The position numbers and the translations under genes are program-made. From assembly GCF_028693495.1 (NCBI RefSeq), contig NZ_JAQUVG010000013.1, forward strand, positions 1 to 46,766: a stretch of 46,766 bases of DNA. The letters run 5' to 3'. Below are positions 24,380-35,496 of this stretch, one piece after another. The notes under the pieces were generated by a model. That model had not been told where the DNA came from, ran no database searches, and saw only the letters and a list, made by a program, of their open reading frames with translations. Position 1 is the first letter of the stretch; every line of letters begins with the position of its first letter. This stretch comes from Zoogloea sp. Lineage in GTDB: Bacteria > Pseudomonadota > Gammaproteobacteria > Burkholderiales > Rhodocyclaceae.

Positions 24380-25435
24380 TCAGTGCCGCGGGAGGCCCCC
24401 GGCCAGCTGTCGGGTGAGGGTCTCGGCAGCAATGTTCTGGCACCCCTGGGCGTTCTGGCCGCACCAGAGGGGCGTGAAGTCCGTGCTGCCCCTGGCTTCG
24501 GCGGCCGTACGCAGGGGCGTGACCGCTGCCGTGGCGAGGGGAAAGGCCGGCGGCTCGGCGCCCATCGGGCCCAGCTCCCGCATCAGCCGGTTGACGATGC
24601 CGCGGGCCGGCCGGCCGGTGAATAGATGGGTCAGGGCGGTATGGGCGGCCTCCGGGCCCTGCAGCGCGGCCCGGTGCAGGGGGCTGGTGGTGGCCTCCGG
24701 GCACAGCAGGTAGGCCGTGCCCACCTGAACGCCGGCGGCCCCCAGGGCCAGAGCGGCCGCCACACCGGCTGCGTCGGCAATGCCCCCGGCCGCGACCACT
24801 GGCACATTGACTGCCTGTACGACCTGCGGCACCAGCGCCAGGCTGCCCAGCTGGGTGCTGAGGTCCGTCTCGAGGAACATGCCCCGATGGCCGCCGGCTT
24901 CAAGCCCCTGGGCGATGATCACGTCGGCGCCGTGGGCTTCGAGCCAGCGCGCTTCTGCCACGGAGGTGGCGGAGGCCAGCACCCGCGCACCCCAGCCCTT
25001 GACCCGTGTCAGCAGCGCCGGCGCCGGCAGTCCGAAGTGGAAGCTCACCACGGGTGGTCGCCAGGCTTCGATCAGGTCAGCCAGGGCGGCACTGAAGGGT
25101 GCCCGTCCCGGACCGGCGGGAATGCCTGCCGGGTCGATGTCGTACTCGGCGTAGTACGGGGCCAGCCGGGCGCGCCAGTGGGTTTCCCGGGCAGGGGCGG
25201 GGGCTGGCGGGACATGGCAGAAGAAATTGAGGTTCCAGGGGCGGGTGGTCTCCGCTGCGAGTGTCTCCAGTTCGGCCCGCAGCATTTCCGGTGTCAGCAT
25301 GGCGCAGGGAAGGGCTCCCAGGCCACCGGCGCGGCAGACGGCCAGGGCCAGGGCGCTGCCCTGCACGCCCGCCATGGGCGCCTGGAGGATCGGAAGCTCG
25401 ATGCCGAGCAGGGCGGTGAGGCGGGTGTCCTTCAT
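24380..25435 (-). CDS. Nitronate monooxygenase family flavoprotein
   Basis: The family (NMO/2-nitropropane dioxygenase-like) comprises FMN-dependent TIM-barrel enzymes that oxidise propionate-3-nitronate and similar toxins. The 351-residue protein shows the N-terminal PILQAPMAGV, the catalytic-His motif VSFHFGLP, the GGHRG segment of the flavin-phosphate site, and VVAAGGIADAAGVAAALALGAAGVQVGTAYL, which completes the FMN phosphate site. The start at 25435 (MKDTRLTALLGIELPI) is preferred because the preceding in-frame codons run through the fumarase terminator hairpin. It follows fumA in the same direction but behind a terminator. The true substrate is unknown; enoyl-ACP reductase II is a related alternative. 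Confidence 0.88.
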   Translation of the reverse strand: MKDTRLTALLGIELPILQAPMAGVQGSALALAVCRAGGLGALPCAMLTPEMLRAELETLAAETTRPWNLNFFCHVPPAPAPARETHWRARLAPYYAEYDIDPAGIPAGPGRAPFSAALADLIEAWRPPVVSFHFGLPAPALLTRVKGWGARVLASATSVAEARWLEAHGADVIIAQGLEAGGHRGMFLETDLSTQLGSLALVPQVVQAVNVPVVAAGGIADAAGVAAALALGAAGVQVGTAYLLCPEATTSPLHRAALQGPEAAHTALTHLFTGRPARGIVNRLMRELGPMGAEPPAFPLATAAVTPLRTAAEARGSTDFTPLWCGQNAQGCQNIAAETLTRQLAGGLPRH

Positions 25436-25456
25436 GGGCGTGTTCCGGAAGTCGTC

Positions 25457-25483
25457 AAGAAAAAACCCGGCACGGGCCGGGTT
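25457..25483 (-). terminator. Rho-independent terminator of fumA
   Basis: On the minus strand an 8-bp GC-rich stem (25483-25476 with 25471-25464, 4-nt loop) is followed by TTTTTTCTT. It starts 17 nt beyond the fumA stop and is a textbook intrinsic terminator. Confidence 0.9.
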
Positions 25484-25499
25484 CGGGAGGTGTTGCCGC

Positions 25500-27035
25500 T
25501 CAGGCGATGGTGACCGGGATCTTGCCGATCCTGGCCTGCCATTCCTTCGGGCCGGTGTTGTGGACGCTGGTGCCGGCGGAGTCCACGGCAACGGTCACGG
25601 GCATGTTCTCCACGTCGAACTCGTAGATGGCTTCCATGCCCAGATCGGCAAAGCCGACGACCTTGGCCGACTTGATGGCCTTGGCCACCAGGTAGGCGGC
25701 GCCGCCGACGGCCATCAGGTAAGCCGACTGGTTGTCCTTGATCGCCTCGATGGCGACGGGGCCGCGCTCGGACTTGCCGATCATCGAGATCAGGCCGGTC
25801 TGCTCCAGCATCGTGCGGGTGAACTTGTCCATCCGGGTGGCAGTGGTGGGGCCGGCCGGGCCGACCACCTCGTCACGCACCGGGTCCACCGGGCCCACGT
25901 AATAGATCACGCGGTTGGTGAAGTCCACCGGCAGCTTCTCGCCCTTGGCCAGCATGTCGGCGATGCGCTTGTGGGCGGCGTCGCGGCCGGTGAGCATCTT
26001 GCCGTTGAGGAGGAGCTTCTGGCCCGGCTTCCAGGCGGCGACCTGTTCCTTGGTCAGGGTGTTCAGATCGACCTGGGTGGCGGCCTTGAGGTCCGGGGTC
26101 CAGGTGACGGCGGGCCAGTCTTCGAGCTTGGGCGGCTCGATCTTGGCCGGGCCGGAACCGTCCAGGTGGAAGTGGCAGTGGCGGGTGGCGGCGCAGTTGG
26201 GCACCAGGGCCACCGGCAGGTTGGCGGCGTGGCAGGGGTAGTCGAGCACCTTCACGTCGAGCACGGTGGTCAGGCCGCCGAGGCCTTGTGCGCCCACGCC
26301 GAGGGCGTTGATCTTTTCCATCAGCTCAAGGCGCAGCTGTTCGGGGCGGCTGAGGGCCGCGCCGGAGGCGGCCTTGGCCTTCAGCTCATGGATGTCCACC
26401 GGCGCCATGATGGATTCCTTGGCCAGCAGCATGGCCTTCTCGGGGGTGCCGCCGATGCCGATCCCGATGATGCCCGGCGGACACCAGCCGGCGCCCATCT
26501 CGGGGATCTTCTTGAGGACCCAGTCCACCAGGTCGTCGGAGGGGTTGAGCATGGCGAACTTGGACTTGGCTTCGTAGCCGCCACCCTTGGCCGCGCAGAT
26601 GACTTCCACGTGGTGGCCCGGGACGAGCTCGAAGTGGACCACCGCCGGGGTGTTGTCCTTGGTGTTCTTGCGGGCACCGGCCGGGTCGGCGAGCACGGAG
26701 GCGCGCAGGGGGTTGTCGGGGTTGGCGTAGGCGCGGCGCACGCCTTCGTCGATCATCTGCTGGACACTCATGGTGGCGTCCGGCCAGGTGACCTGCATGC
26801 CGACCTTGATGAACACCATGCCGATGCCGGTGTCCTGGCAGATCGGGCGGTGGCCTTCGGCGGCCATGCGGGAGTTGGTCAGGATCTGGGCGATGGCGTC
26901 CTTGGCGGCGGGAGATTCCTCGCGCTCGTAGGCTTCACCCAGGGCCTTGATGTAGTCCAGCGGGTGGTAGTAGCTGATGTACTGGAAGGCGTCCGCGACG
27001 GACTGGATCAGGTCTTCCTGCTTGATGGCGGTCAT
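25500..27035 (-). CDS. fumA: Class I (iron-sulfur) fumarate hydratase
   Basis: This enzyme interconverts fumarate and malate in the TCA cycle using an oxygen-sensitive [4Fe-4S] cluster. The 511-residue protein matches E. coli FumA/FumB in length and layout: an N-terminal lyase domain and a C-terminal domain with RMDKFTRTMLEQTGLI and KEWQARIGKIPVTIA. Probable cluster cysteines are Cys66 (CQDTG) and Cys185 (GWCPPG), spaced as in E. coli, with the third at Cys281 or Cys268 (PNCAA or PCHAAN). GGGAG precedes the ATG. It lies 18 nt behind a YqhA-type gene on the same strand and ends in a clear terminator. Confidence 0.95.
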   Translation of the reverse strand: MTAIKQEDLIQSVADAFQYISYYHPLDYIKALGEAYEREESPAAKDAIAQILTNSRMAAEGHRPICQDTGIGMVFIKVGMQVTWPDATMSVQQMIDEGVRRAYANPDNPLRASVLADPAGARKNTKDNTPAVVHFELVPGHHVEVICAAKGGGYEAKSKFAMLNPSDDLVDWVLKKIPEMGAGWCPPGIIGIGIGGTPEKAMLLAKESIMAPVDIHELKAKAASGAALSRPEQLRLELMEKINALGVGAQGLGGLTTVLDVKVLDYPCHAANLPVALVPNCAATRHCHFHLDGSGPAKIEPPKLEDWPAVTWTPDLKAATQVDLNTLTKEQVAAWKPGQKLLLNGKMLTGRDAAHKRIADMLAKGEKLPVDFTNRVIYYVGPVDPVRDEVVGPAGPTTATRMDKFTRTMLEQTGLISMIGKSERGPVAIEAIKDNQSAYLMAVGGAAYLVAKAIKSAKVVGFADLGMEAIYEFDVENMPVTVAVDSAGTSVHNTGPKEWQARIGKIPVTIA

Positions 27036-27053
27036 GGGTGAAGCTCCCTCTCT

Positions 27054-27584
27054 TTAGTGTTTTGACAGCAGAACGGTCTGGTTCATGATCTTGTCGACCA
27101 TCGCCATGGCGAGGGCGGACAGCAGGAACACGACATGGATGATCACCTGCCACATGATCGTATGCTCGGCCAGGTTGGCGGCATTGATGAAGGTCTTCAG
27201 CAGGTGGATCGAGGAGATGCCGATGATGGCGGTGGACAGCTTGATCTTCAGTACCCCGGCGTTCACGTGGGACAGCCATTCCGGCTGGTCCGGGTGGTCG
27301 TCAAGGTCGAGCCGGGAAACGAAGGTTTCATAGCCACCGATGATCACCATGATCAACAGGTTGGCGATCATCACCACATCGATCAGGCCAAGGACCACCA
27401 GCATGGTCTCGGTCTCGCTGATGTGACCGCCGGAGCTGATCACCGAGCCCACCAGATGGGCCAGCTCGGCCATGAACAGATACACGTAGATGCCCTGGGC
27501 GACGATCAGGCCCAGGTAGAGGGGTGCCTGGAGCCAGCGGCTCCAGAAGATGAAGCGTTCGAGTTGTTGCGGACCTTTGCTCAT
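27054..27584 (-). CDS. YqhA/TIGR00645-family inner-membrane protein
   Basis: The 176-residue integral membrane protein has four hydrophobic segments. Family-like features include [19 protein letters not shown] at the N-terminus, a middle [15 protein letters not shown] segment, and [21 protein letters not shown]. The function of this widespread family is not established. ATG 27584 is the conserved start; an in-frame extension would run into the purB promoter gap. It is 18 nt upstream of fumA and probably co-transcribed; it is divergent from purB. Confidence 0.85.
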   Translation of the reverse strand: MSKGPQQLERFIFWSRWLQAPLYLGLIVAQGIYVYLFMAELAHLVGSVISSGGHISETETMLVVLGLIDVVMIANLLIMVIIGGYETFVSRLDLDDHPDQPEWLSHVNAGVLKIKLSTAIIGISSIHLLKTFINAANLAEHTIMWQVIIHVVFLLSALAMAMVDKIMNQTVLLSKH

Positions 27585-29055
<1,471 letters not shown>

Positions 29056-29119
29056 GCGTACGCTCACGTTTAATCCCCGTCCCCGGGCGAGTGCATTCGC
29101 CCTTGCAGGAGAACATCGA

Positions 29120-29437
29120 ATGGCTTTTGCCGACAAGCTCAAGACCCTTCCGGGCGTTTCCCATCTGGCTGCCATTCAGCTGGTCAATGGGGCCGACGAG
29201 GTGGTGGCCACCATCGAGAACAAGCCGGGCCAGGCAGGTTCTCTGGCCGTGTACAACCACCTGGCCCAGATCCACGGGGCCATCACCCCGGAGGCGGCCA
29301 GCCAGGGCATCGAGATCTACGCCGAGCACAGCGAGGATGCCCGTCTCCATCCGGGCAAGCACCCCAACATCGACCGGCTGATCGGGCTGGTGGAGCGGGG
29401 TGAAACCCTGCGGGTCAAGCACCTCTTCGCAGCCTGA
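29120..29437 (+). CDS. DUF2322-family protein
   Basis: The 105-residue soluble protein has conserved-looking segments ADKLKTLPGVSHLAAIQL, VVATIENKPGQAGSLAVYNHL and EDARLHPGKHPNIDRLIGL. This pattern matches the DUF2322 family of beta/gammaproteobacteria; its function is unknown. GGAG lies 8 nt before ATG 29120. It is 64 nt after purB in the same direction and may share its transcript, which would end at the palindrome beginning at 29457. Confidence 0.75.
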   Translation: MAFADKLKTLPGVSHLAAIQLVNGADEVVATIENKPGQAGSLAVYNHLAQIHGAITPEAASQGIEIYAEHSEDARLHPGKHPNIDRLIGLVERGETLRVKHLFAA

Positions 29438-29456
29438 TCCACCGGCTGCCTCCCGC

Positions 29457-29486
29457 ACAAAGGGCTGCCCGCGGGCAGCCCTTTGT
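29457..29486. terminator. Perfect 30-bp palindrome, likely bidirectional terminator
   Basis: Two 15-nt arms form an uninterrupted palindrome (ACAAAGGGCTGCCCG and its complement) between converging genes. It is A/T-flanked at its outer ends (ACAAAG, CTTTGT) but has no long U-tract. Position and symmetry suit a two-way terminator for the purB side and the vanZ-like side. Confidence 0.75.
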
Positions 29487-29510
29487 CAATCCAGCAGGCG
29501 CGTTGTGGTG

Positions 29511-29861
29511 TCAGCCTTGGGCCGCGGAGCGGGTCCCCCGGTTGCGCATCAGCAGCCAGCCGAGAGCGATGCCCAGCCCGTCGGCAAGCACATCCTGGGC
29601 TTCGCCAACCCGATTGACGGTGAGGGTTGCCTGACAGAGCTCGATCAGCACGCCATAGCCCAGCAGACCCACCGCAATCGTCCCGGGGCGCTCCCGCCAG
29701 GCCAGGCCGCCGAGCACCGTCAGAACGATGAAGGCTGCGCCGTGGTGGAGCTTGTCCTGGAATTCGACCACCGTCGGCACCACGGCCAGGGGGATCATCG
29801 CCAGGACGAAGAGAACGCAAAGAGCTGCCCAAAAAATACTGCGGAGGAGGGTGAGAGGCAT
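29511..29861 (-). CDS. VanZ-like membrane protein
   Basis: The 116-residue membrane protein has about four hydrophobic segments. The VanZ-like signature is visible: QDKLHHGAAFIVLTVLGG, the ELCQATLTVNRVGEAQDVLADGLG loop, and a final membrane helix ending LGWLLMRNRG. Many VanZ-like proteins are unrelated to teicoplanin resistance, so no resistance role is implied. It lies 48 nt after the potassium-channel gene on the same strand and may be the last gene of that transcript. Confidence 0.8.
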   Translation of the reverse strand: MPLTLLRSIFWAALCVLFVLAMIPLAVVPTVVEFQDKLHHGAAFIVLTVLGGLAWRERPGTIAVGLLGYGVLIELCQATLTVNRVGEAQDVLADGLGIALGWLLMRNRGTRSAAQG

Positions 29862-29909
29862 CGATCAGGGACACGGGGGAGGGAGCAAGGGGGATTCTAA
29901 CGTAGCCGC

Positions 29910-31640
29910 TCAGCGTGTCCGCGCCGTCGCCCGGCGGCGGGCCAGCCATTCCCAGACGGTGCCGCCGGGGGCGTCCTTGCCGGTCAGCACGTAGTCCAGG
30001 GTGTGGCTGTTGAACAGGGTCAGGTTCAGCTCCTTGCGGGCCTCTTCCCGGCCAACGAAGAGGAGCTGGTCGCCCAGTTGCAGGGGTTCTCCTTCTCCGG
30101 GCAGCACGAGTGGGGCGTTACCCTCCCGCAGCAGCAGGAGGGGCCGGCAGTGGAGTTGCGGTCGTCCGGTGACCGGCGCCCGCAGCAGTTCGCCGAGGGT
30201 CGGGCAGGCTTCATGACGCATCATCTTGCGATAGACCGAGGGTGCCTGGACCAGATTGAAGCTCACGCTCCATACGCTTGGAACATCCCAGCCGAAGCGC
30301 GAGGTCAGGTCGGCCAGCAACTGTTCCGCCCAGTGTTCTTCGGATGTCCGCACCGCCTGCAGGAAGGGCGCCAGCAGGGGGGTGGTCAGGATCGCCAGAC
30401 ACTCGTGGGCGATGATCTCGCTGGGTACCATCGTGAAGTCGGATTCGAACGCATCAAACAGGGCTCGGTTGGCCACCTGGTTCTGACGGAGGACGGTGAA
30501 CAGCTGGGGATTCATCTGGTGCGCGGTGACGACGATGGACAGGTTGTTCACGTCGCTTCCGGTGGCTGCCACGATGCCTGCTGCATCTTCGATGCCGGCC
30601 GCCGCCAGGGCTGCATGGCCGGTGCCGTCTCCCTTGATCCAGGTGTAGGTTCCATCTTCCGGGGGCGCCCGGTCGATGATGGTGACGGGCATGGCGGCAC
30701 TTTCGAGCGCCTGGGTCATTACCTTGCCGAAGCTGCCGTAGCCGCACAGGACCCATTTCCCGCTGGGGGGGTCCCGGTGCCGGGTCACCGTGGTCCCGGG
30801 CAGGCCGGTCAGCCACAGCAGCAGGTGATAGGCCGAGGGCGAGTGGATGGCCAGGGCCATGTATTCGCCGAACTTGTCGAAAGGGTTGATGATGTGGCGG
30901 GTGCCGAAGGAGGCCATGTTGGCGACCGTGTCGGCGTGCTTGGCCCGGCACAGGGCGGTCAGGGAAGGCGCCAGCAGGCGGGCTGCGATGGCAATCGCCA
31001 GGTTGGTGCTGTCGTCGTTGGTCAGGGCGATCACGCCCCGGCAGTACTTGCTGTTCAGGCCGGCCACGAGCAGGGTCTCGGGGTCGCCCGCATCGGCACA
31101 CAGGGCGGGCATGTCCGCGGAATAGCTTTGCAGCTCCAGCTCGCCGACCTTGGCTTCATCCTTTTCGATGACCACGGCCCGGTAGCCCATTTCATCCAGG
31201 GCCTTGCAGAGCAGCCGCCCGGTTTCTCCGTAGCCGCAGACCAGGAAAAAATGCTCCCGCAGGCGTCGTACCTGACGGACAAAGCGTTGCATCGCCACCG
31301 CGCTGATGAAGGTCTTGTCCTGGAGCATCGCAAACACGGTGCCCAGGGTGTAGGCCCAGCCGACCACCGACAGGTAGATGGAGAAGGTGACCCACAGACG
31401 CTGCTGCTCCGAAAACGCATAGGGAATCTCGCCGAAGCCGATGGTGGTGGCGGTGTAGCTGAAGAAATACACCGCATGAAAGAAGCTCAGGCGCTGGAGC
31501 ACGCCGTCGGCGCCAGGCGGTCCGGGGACCAGGGTCAGCCCCAGCACGGAGATCGCAAAGATCGTGATCAGGACGATCAGCGGTGTCCTCAGCCGCCGCA
31601 GGACGAGGAAGATGGTACTGGTAGCAGCGGGGCCGGGCAC
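29910..31640 (-). CDS. Potassium channel protein with two RCK/TrkA-N domains
   Basis: The 576-residue protein has one ion-channel pore module at the N-terminus (two membrane helices about 18-38 and 83-105, pore loop between). The selectivity filter reads TTIGFGE (65-71), a variant of TVGYGD. Two Rossmann nucleotide-binding (RCK) domains follow, starting at LVCGYGETG (about 134) and WVLCGYGSFG (about 296). A C-terminal RCK_C/TrkA-C-like part contains LQLGDQLLFVGRE. The protein would conduct K+ (or a related cation) under control of NAD(H) or nucleotides. It starts 4 nt after the stop of a small membrane protein, so the two probably work together. Confidence 0.87.
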   Translation of the reverse strand: MPGPAATSTIFLVLRRLRTPLIVLITIFAISVLGLTLVPGPPGADGVLQRLSFFHAVYFFSYTATTIGFGEIPYAFSEQQRLWVTFSIYLSVVGWAYTLGTVFAMLQDKTFISAVAMQRFVRQVRRLREHFFLVCGYGETGRLLCKALDEMGYRAVVIEKDEAKVGELELQSYSADMPALCADAGDPETLLVAGLNSKYCRGVIALTNDDSTNLAIAIAARLLAPSLTALCRAKHADTVANMASFGTRHIINPFDKFGEYMALAIHSPSAYHLLLWLTGLPGTTVTRHRDPPSGKWVLCGYGSFGKVMTQALESAAMPVTIIDRAPPEDGTYTWIKGDGTGHAALAAAGIEDAAGIVAATGSDVNNLSIVVTAHQMNPQLFTVLRQNQVANRALFDAFESDFTMVPSEIIAHECLAILTTPLLAPFLQAVRTSEEHWAEQLLADLTSRFGWDVPSVWSVSFNLVQAPSVYRKMMRHEACPTLGELLRAPVTGRPQLHCRPLLLLREGNAPLVLPGEGEPLQLGDQLLFVGREEARKELNLTLFNSHTLDYVLTGKDAPGGTVWEWLARRRATARTR

Positions 31641-31644
31641 GGTG

Positions 31645-32028
31645 TCAGCGGCGCTGCATGATGGTCTCGGCGATCAGGATCACCACGGAGACCACGTTCG
31701 CGAACAAGGCACCACCGGAGAGGGAGACGATGCTGGACATGACGCCTTCGGTCAGCCCGGTTCCGGCCACGTGGGCTGCATAGCCCCAGGTCATTGCAGC
31801 GGCGAGCAGTTGCAGGTCGGCCACCAGGCTGGTGGCCAGGTGGATGGCGCCGATCTGGGTTCGGTCACCGAACTTGAGGACCGTGGCGATCAGGTTGACC
31901 ACGATGGCGGCAAACAGCTCGTAGAGGTCGTGGTGGGCCGGGTTGTCGATGTCGCCTATGAAAAAGCCGAAGTTGAGGGTGGCGGCCAGGACGATGAAGA
32001 AGCCGAAGATGACTTTTTCGAGATTCAT
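31645..32028 (-). CDS. Small integral membrane protein, probable DUF6394 family
   Basis: The 127-residue protein has three or four hydrophobic helices (MNLEKVIFGFFIVLAATLNFG; LFAAIVVNLIATVLKFG; a third near ADLQLLAAAMTWGYA; and a last one ending ILIAETIMQRR). It contains GDIDNPAHHDLYELF and KFGDRTQIGA, which match my recollection of DUF6394 proteins; this is from memory. ATG 32028 gives the conserved N-terminus. It lies 4 nt before the potassium-channel gene, suggesting an accessory or regulatory subunit. Function unknown. Confidence 0.7.
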   Translation of the reverse strand: MNLEKVIFGFFIVLAATLNFGFFIGDIDNPAHHDLYELFAAIVVNLIATVLKFGDRTQIGAIHLATSLVADLQLLAAAMTWGYAAHVAGTGLTEGVMSSIVSLSGGALFANVVSVVILIAETIMQRR

Positions 32029-32265
32029 GGCGAGGGTCCGGAGAAAATGTCCCGTCATCCTAGCACCGTCGCCGGGCCCTGCCGATGACCGCCGATGGGC
32101 GTCAGGGGGCGCCTGTTGCCCCGGGTGTGGTGTCCTGTACCTGCCGTACGGCGGACCTGACCGGGGCGCTCGTCCTGGTGGAGGGTCGGGCGGAGTTCGA
32201 GATTTCAGAGCTGCCGTGTATGCTCTGCTTCGAATCATGCTCAGATCGATATGAAGTAAAGTGAA
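32029..32265. other. Divergent spacer, membrane protein - RgpF-like gene
   Basis: This 237-nt spacer holds no convincing gene. Its right end (32215-32265) becomes AT-rich just before the RgpF-like gene (TGTGTATGCTC, then ATATGAAGTAAAGTGAAATGG) and probably contains that gene's promoter, but no clean -35/-10 pair was found. Confidence 0.5.
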
Positions 32266-33144
32266 ATGGCTATTCTCACAAGCCTGCCGCAGGTAGCGGG
32301 ACTGCAGTCCACGTGGCGTTTTGTACCAACGAAAGTTCCGTTACGACGTCACCGGGACCGGCTGCAGGTCATGCTGAAGGGCATGGGCCCAAAGCCTTCT
32401 TTCTTCCCCTTGAAGCCTGTCGTGCCGAGGGCGGACTGGACCGTCTATTTCGTCTATGCACCGGATGGTCTCCTGACGCCTGCCCATTGCTTTACCCTGA
32501 GCCGCCTCCGTGATCTGGGGATGAATCTTTTCGTGGTCTGCGCGACCCGTACCGTGGGGGAGGTCCCGGAAGCCCTGGCGGCCTATGCGGACGCCTTGTA
32601 CTGGAAGGCGTTACGGGGTTTTGACTTCTCTGCCTATGCCCTGGCCCTCAACGTCATTGCCCGGCAATCTCCCCATGCCCGGGTGCTCCTGTTGAATGAT
32701 TCCGTATTTGGTCCGTTTGTGGATGTACGTCACCGGATTGACGGTGCGCCCTGGGATCTGACCGGCTTCACCGCCTCCTCCCGGATTGAGAATCACGTTC
32801 AGAGCTACTCTTTCGTCATCAAGGACGTGACCCGGGCGAGGGTCCGCAGCCTGTGGCCGGTGTTCTTTCCCCGGATTTCCCTGAATACCCATGTCGCCGT
32901 CACCCTTTGCCAGGAGACCCGTCTGGCCCGTGTCGCTGCCCGCAGCATGTCGGTAGGGGCCTACTGGTATGCCGATGCCGGCAAGATGAGCGATCCGGTG
33001 CTGGTCCGCCCGTTTGAGCTGCTCGATGCCGGATTCCCTTTCCTGAAGAAATCCCTTGTGGGCAAACACAGCAGGTTCAACCCAGAGAACGCCGCCGAGG
33101 CGTATCTGGCCATGCAACGCCACCCCCTGGAGCGGCCCCTCTGA
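32266..33144 (+). CDS. RgpF-like (rhamnan synthesis F) polysaccharide protein, orphan
   Basis: The 292-residue soluble protein has segments typical of the rhamnan-synthesis F family, used in cell-surface polysaccharide assembly: VYFVYAPDGLLTPAHCFTLSRL, RVLLLNDSVFGPFVD, WDLTGFTASSRIENHVQSY and FPFLKKSLVGKH. It is a single-domain form without a second glycosyltransferase domain and has no polysaccharide genes around it. It converges on thiC. A glycosyltransferase role is inferred from family resemblance only. Confidence 0.65.
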   Translation: MAILTSLPQVAGLQSTWRFVPTKVPLRRHRDRLQVMLKGMGPKPSFFPLKPVVPRADWTVYFVYAPDGLLTPAHCFTLSRLRDLGMNLFVVCATRTVGEVPEALAAYADALYWKALRGFDFSAYALALNVIARQSPHARVLLLNDSVFGPFVDVRHRIDGAPWDLTGFTASSRIENHVQSYSFVIKDVTRARVRSLWPVFFPRISLNTHVAVTLCQETRLARVAARSMSVGAYWYADAGKMSDPVLVRPFELLDAGFPFLKKSLVGKHSRFNPENAAEAYLAMQRHPLERPL

Positions 33145-33152
33145 ATAAGGGA

Positions 33153-33191
33153 CGCGCCACGGGTGCTGGTTCGAGAGGCACCCATGGCGCG
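33153..33191. terminator. Long hairpin, right gene end (RgpF-like side)
   Basis: Arms 33153-33166 and 33178-33191 form 14 bp with one mismatch around an 11-nt loop, 9 nt after the RgpF-like stop. No T-tract follows. It lies in the 99-nt spacer between two converging genes and is a likely terminator or mRNA end structure. Confidence 0.55.
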
Positions 33192-33204
33192 GTCATGCTG
33201 GCAA

Positions 33205-33233
33205 GCCCTTTCATCCGGAGGGGTGGAAAGGGC
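33205..33233. terminator. Hairpin beyond thiC stop
   Basis: GCCCTTTC (33205-33212) and GAAAGGGC (33226-33233) pair perfectly around a 13-nt loop, 11 nt beyond the thiC stop on the minus strand. A/T-rich outer pairs suggest a bidirectional end structure; there is no long U-tract. Confidence 0.5.
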
Positions 33234-33243
33234 GCCCTACGGC

Positions 33244-35298
<2,055 letters not shown>

Positions 35299-35306
35299 TT
35301 GCCGGC

Positions 35307-35335
35307 AAAGTACTGGAAGCGGGAGCTAAATGCAA
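35307..35335 (-). promoter_or_regulatory. Predicted housekeeping promoter of thiC
   Basis: On the minus strand TTGCAT (35335-35330), a 17-nt spacer and TACTTT (35312-35307) make a fair sigma-70 promoter. Transcription would start near 35300, just before the P1 helix of the riboswitch. The palindrome TTTGCCGGCAAA (35298-35309) overlaps the -10 and start site. Confidence 0.6.
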
Positions 35336-35496
35336 GATTTGGCATAGGTTTTTGTGGGGCGCTGCGGTCACTCCAGGGGGCTCTCCAGGTGCGGCCGGGG
35401 CATGCCGCCGGGGGGGCGGCTAAAGCTTTCGCCCCTGCGTGCCGAAATCATGGGTGTCCGGGCAGAACATGGCCCACCCCTTTTCGGAGAACAAAC

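Noticed and set aside
25227-27041. 604-codon open frame on the plus strand opposite fumA
   Set aside because: It is antisense to a clear class I fumarase, has repetitive Gly/His/Asp/Val-rich translation typical of the complement of GC-rich codons, and shows no domain.
30003-31661. 552-codon open frame on the plus strand opposite the potassium channel
   Set aside because: The channel frame has a pore and two Rossmann motifs; the opposite frame is Gly/Gln/His-rich without motifs.
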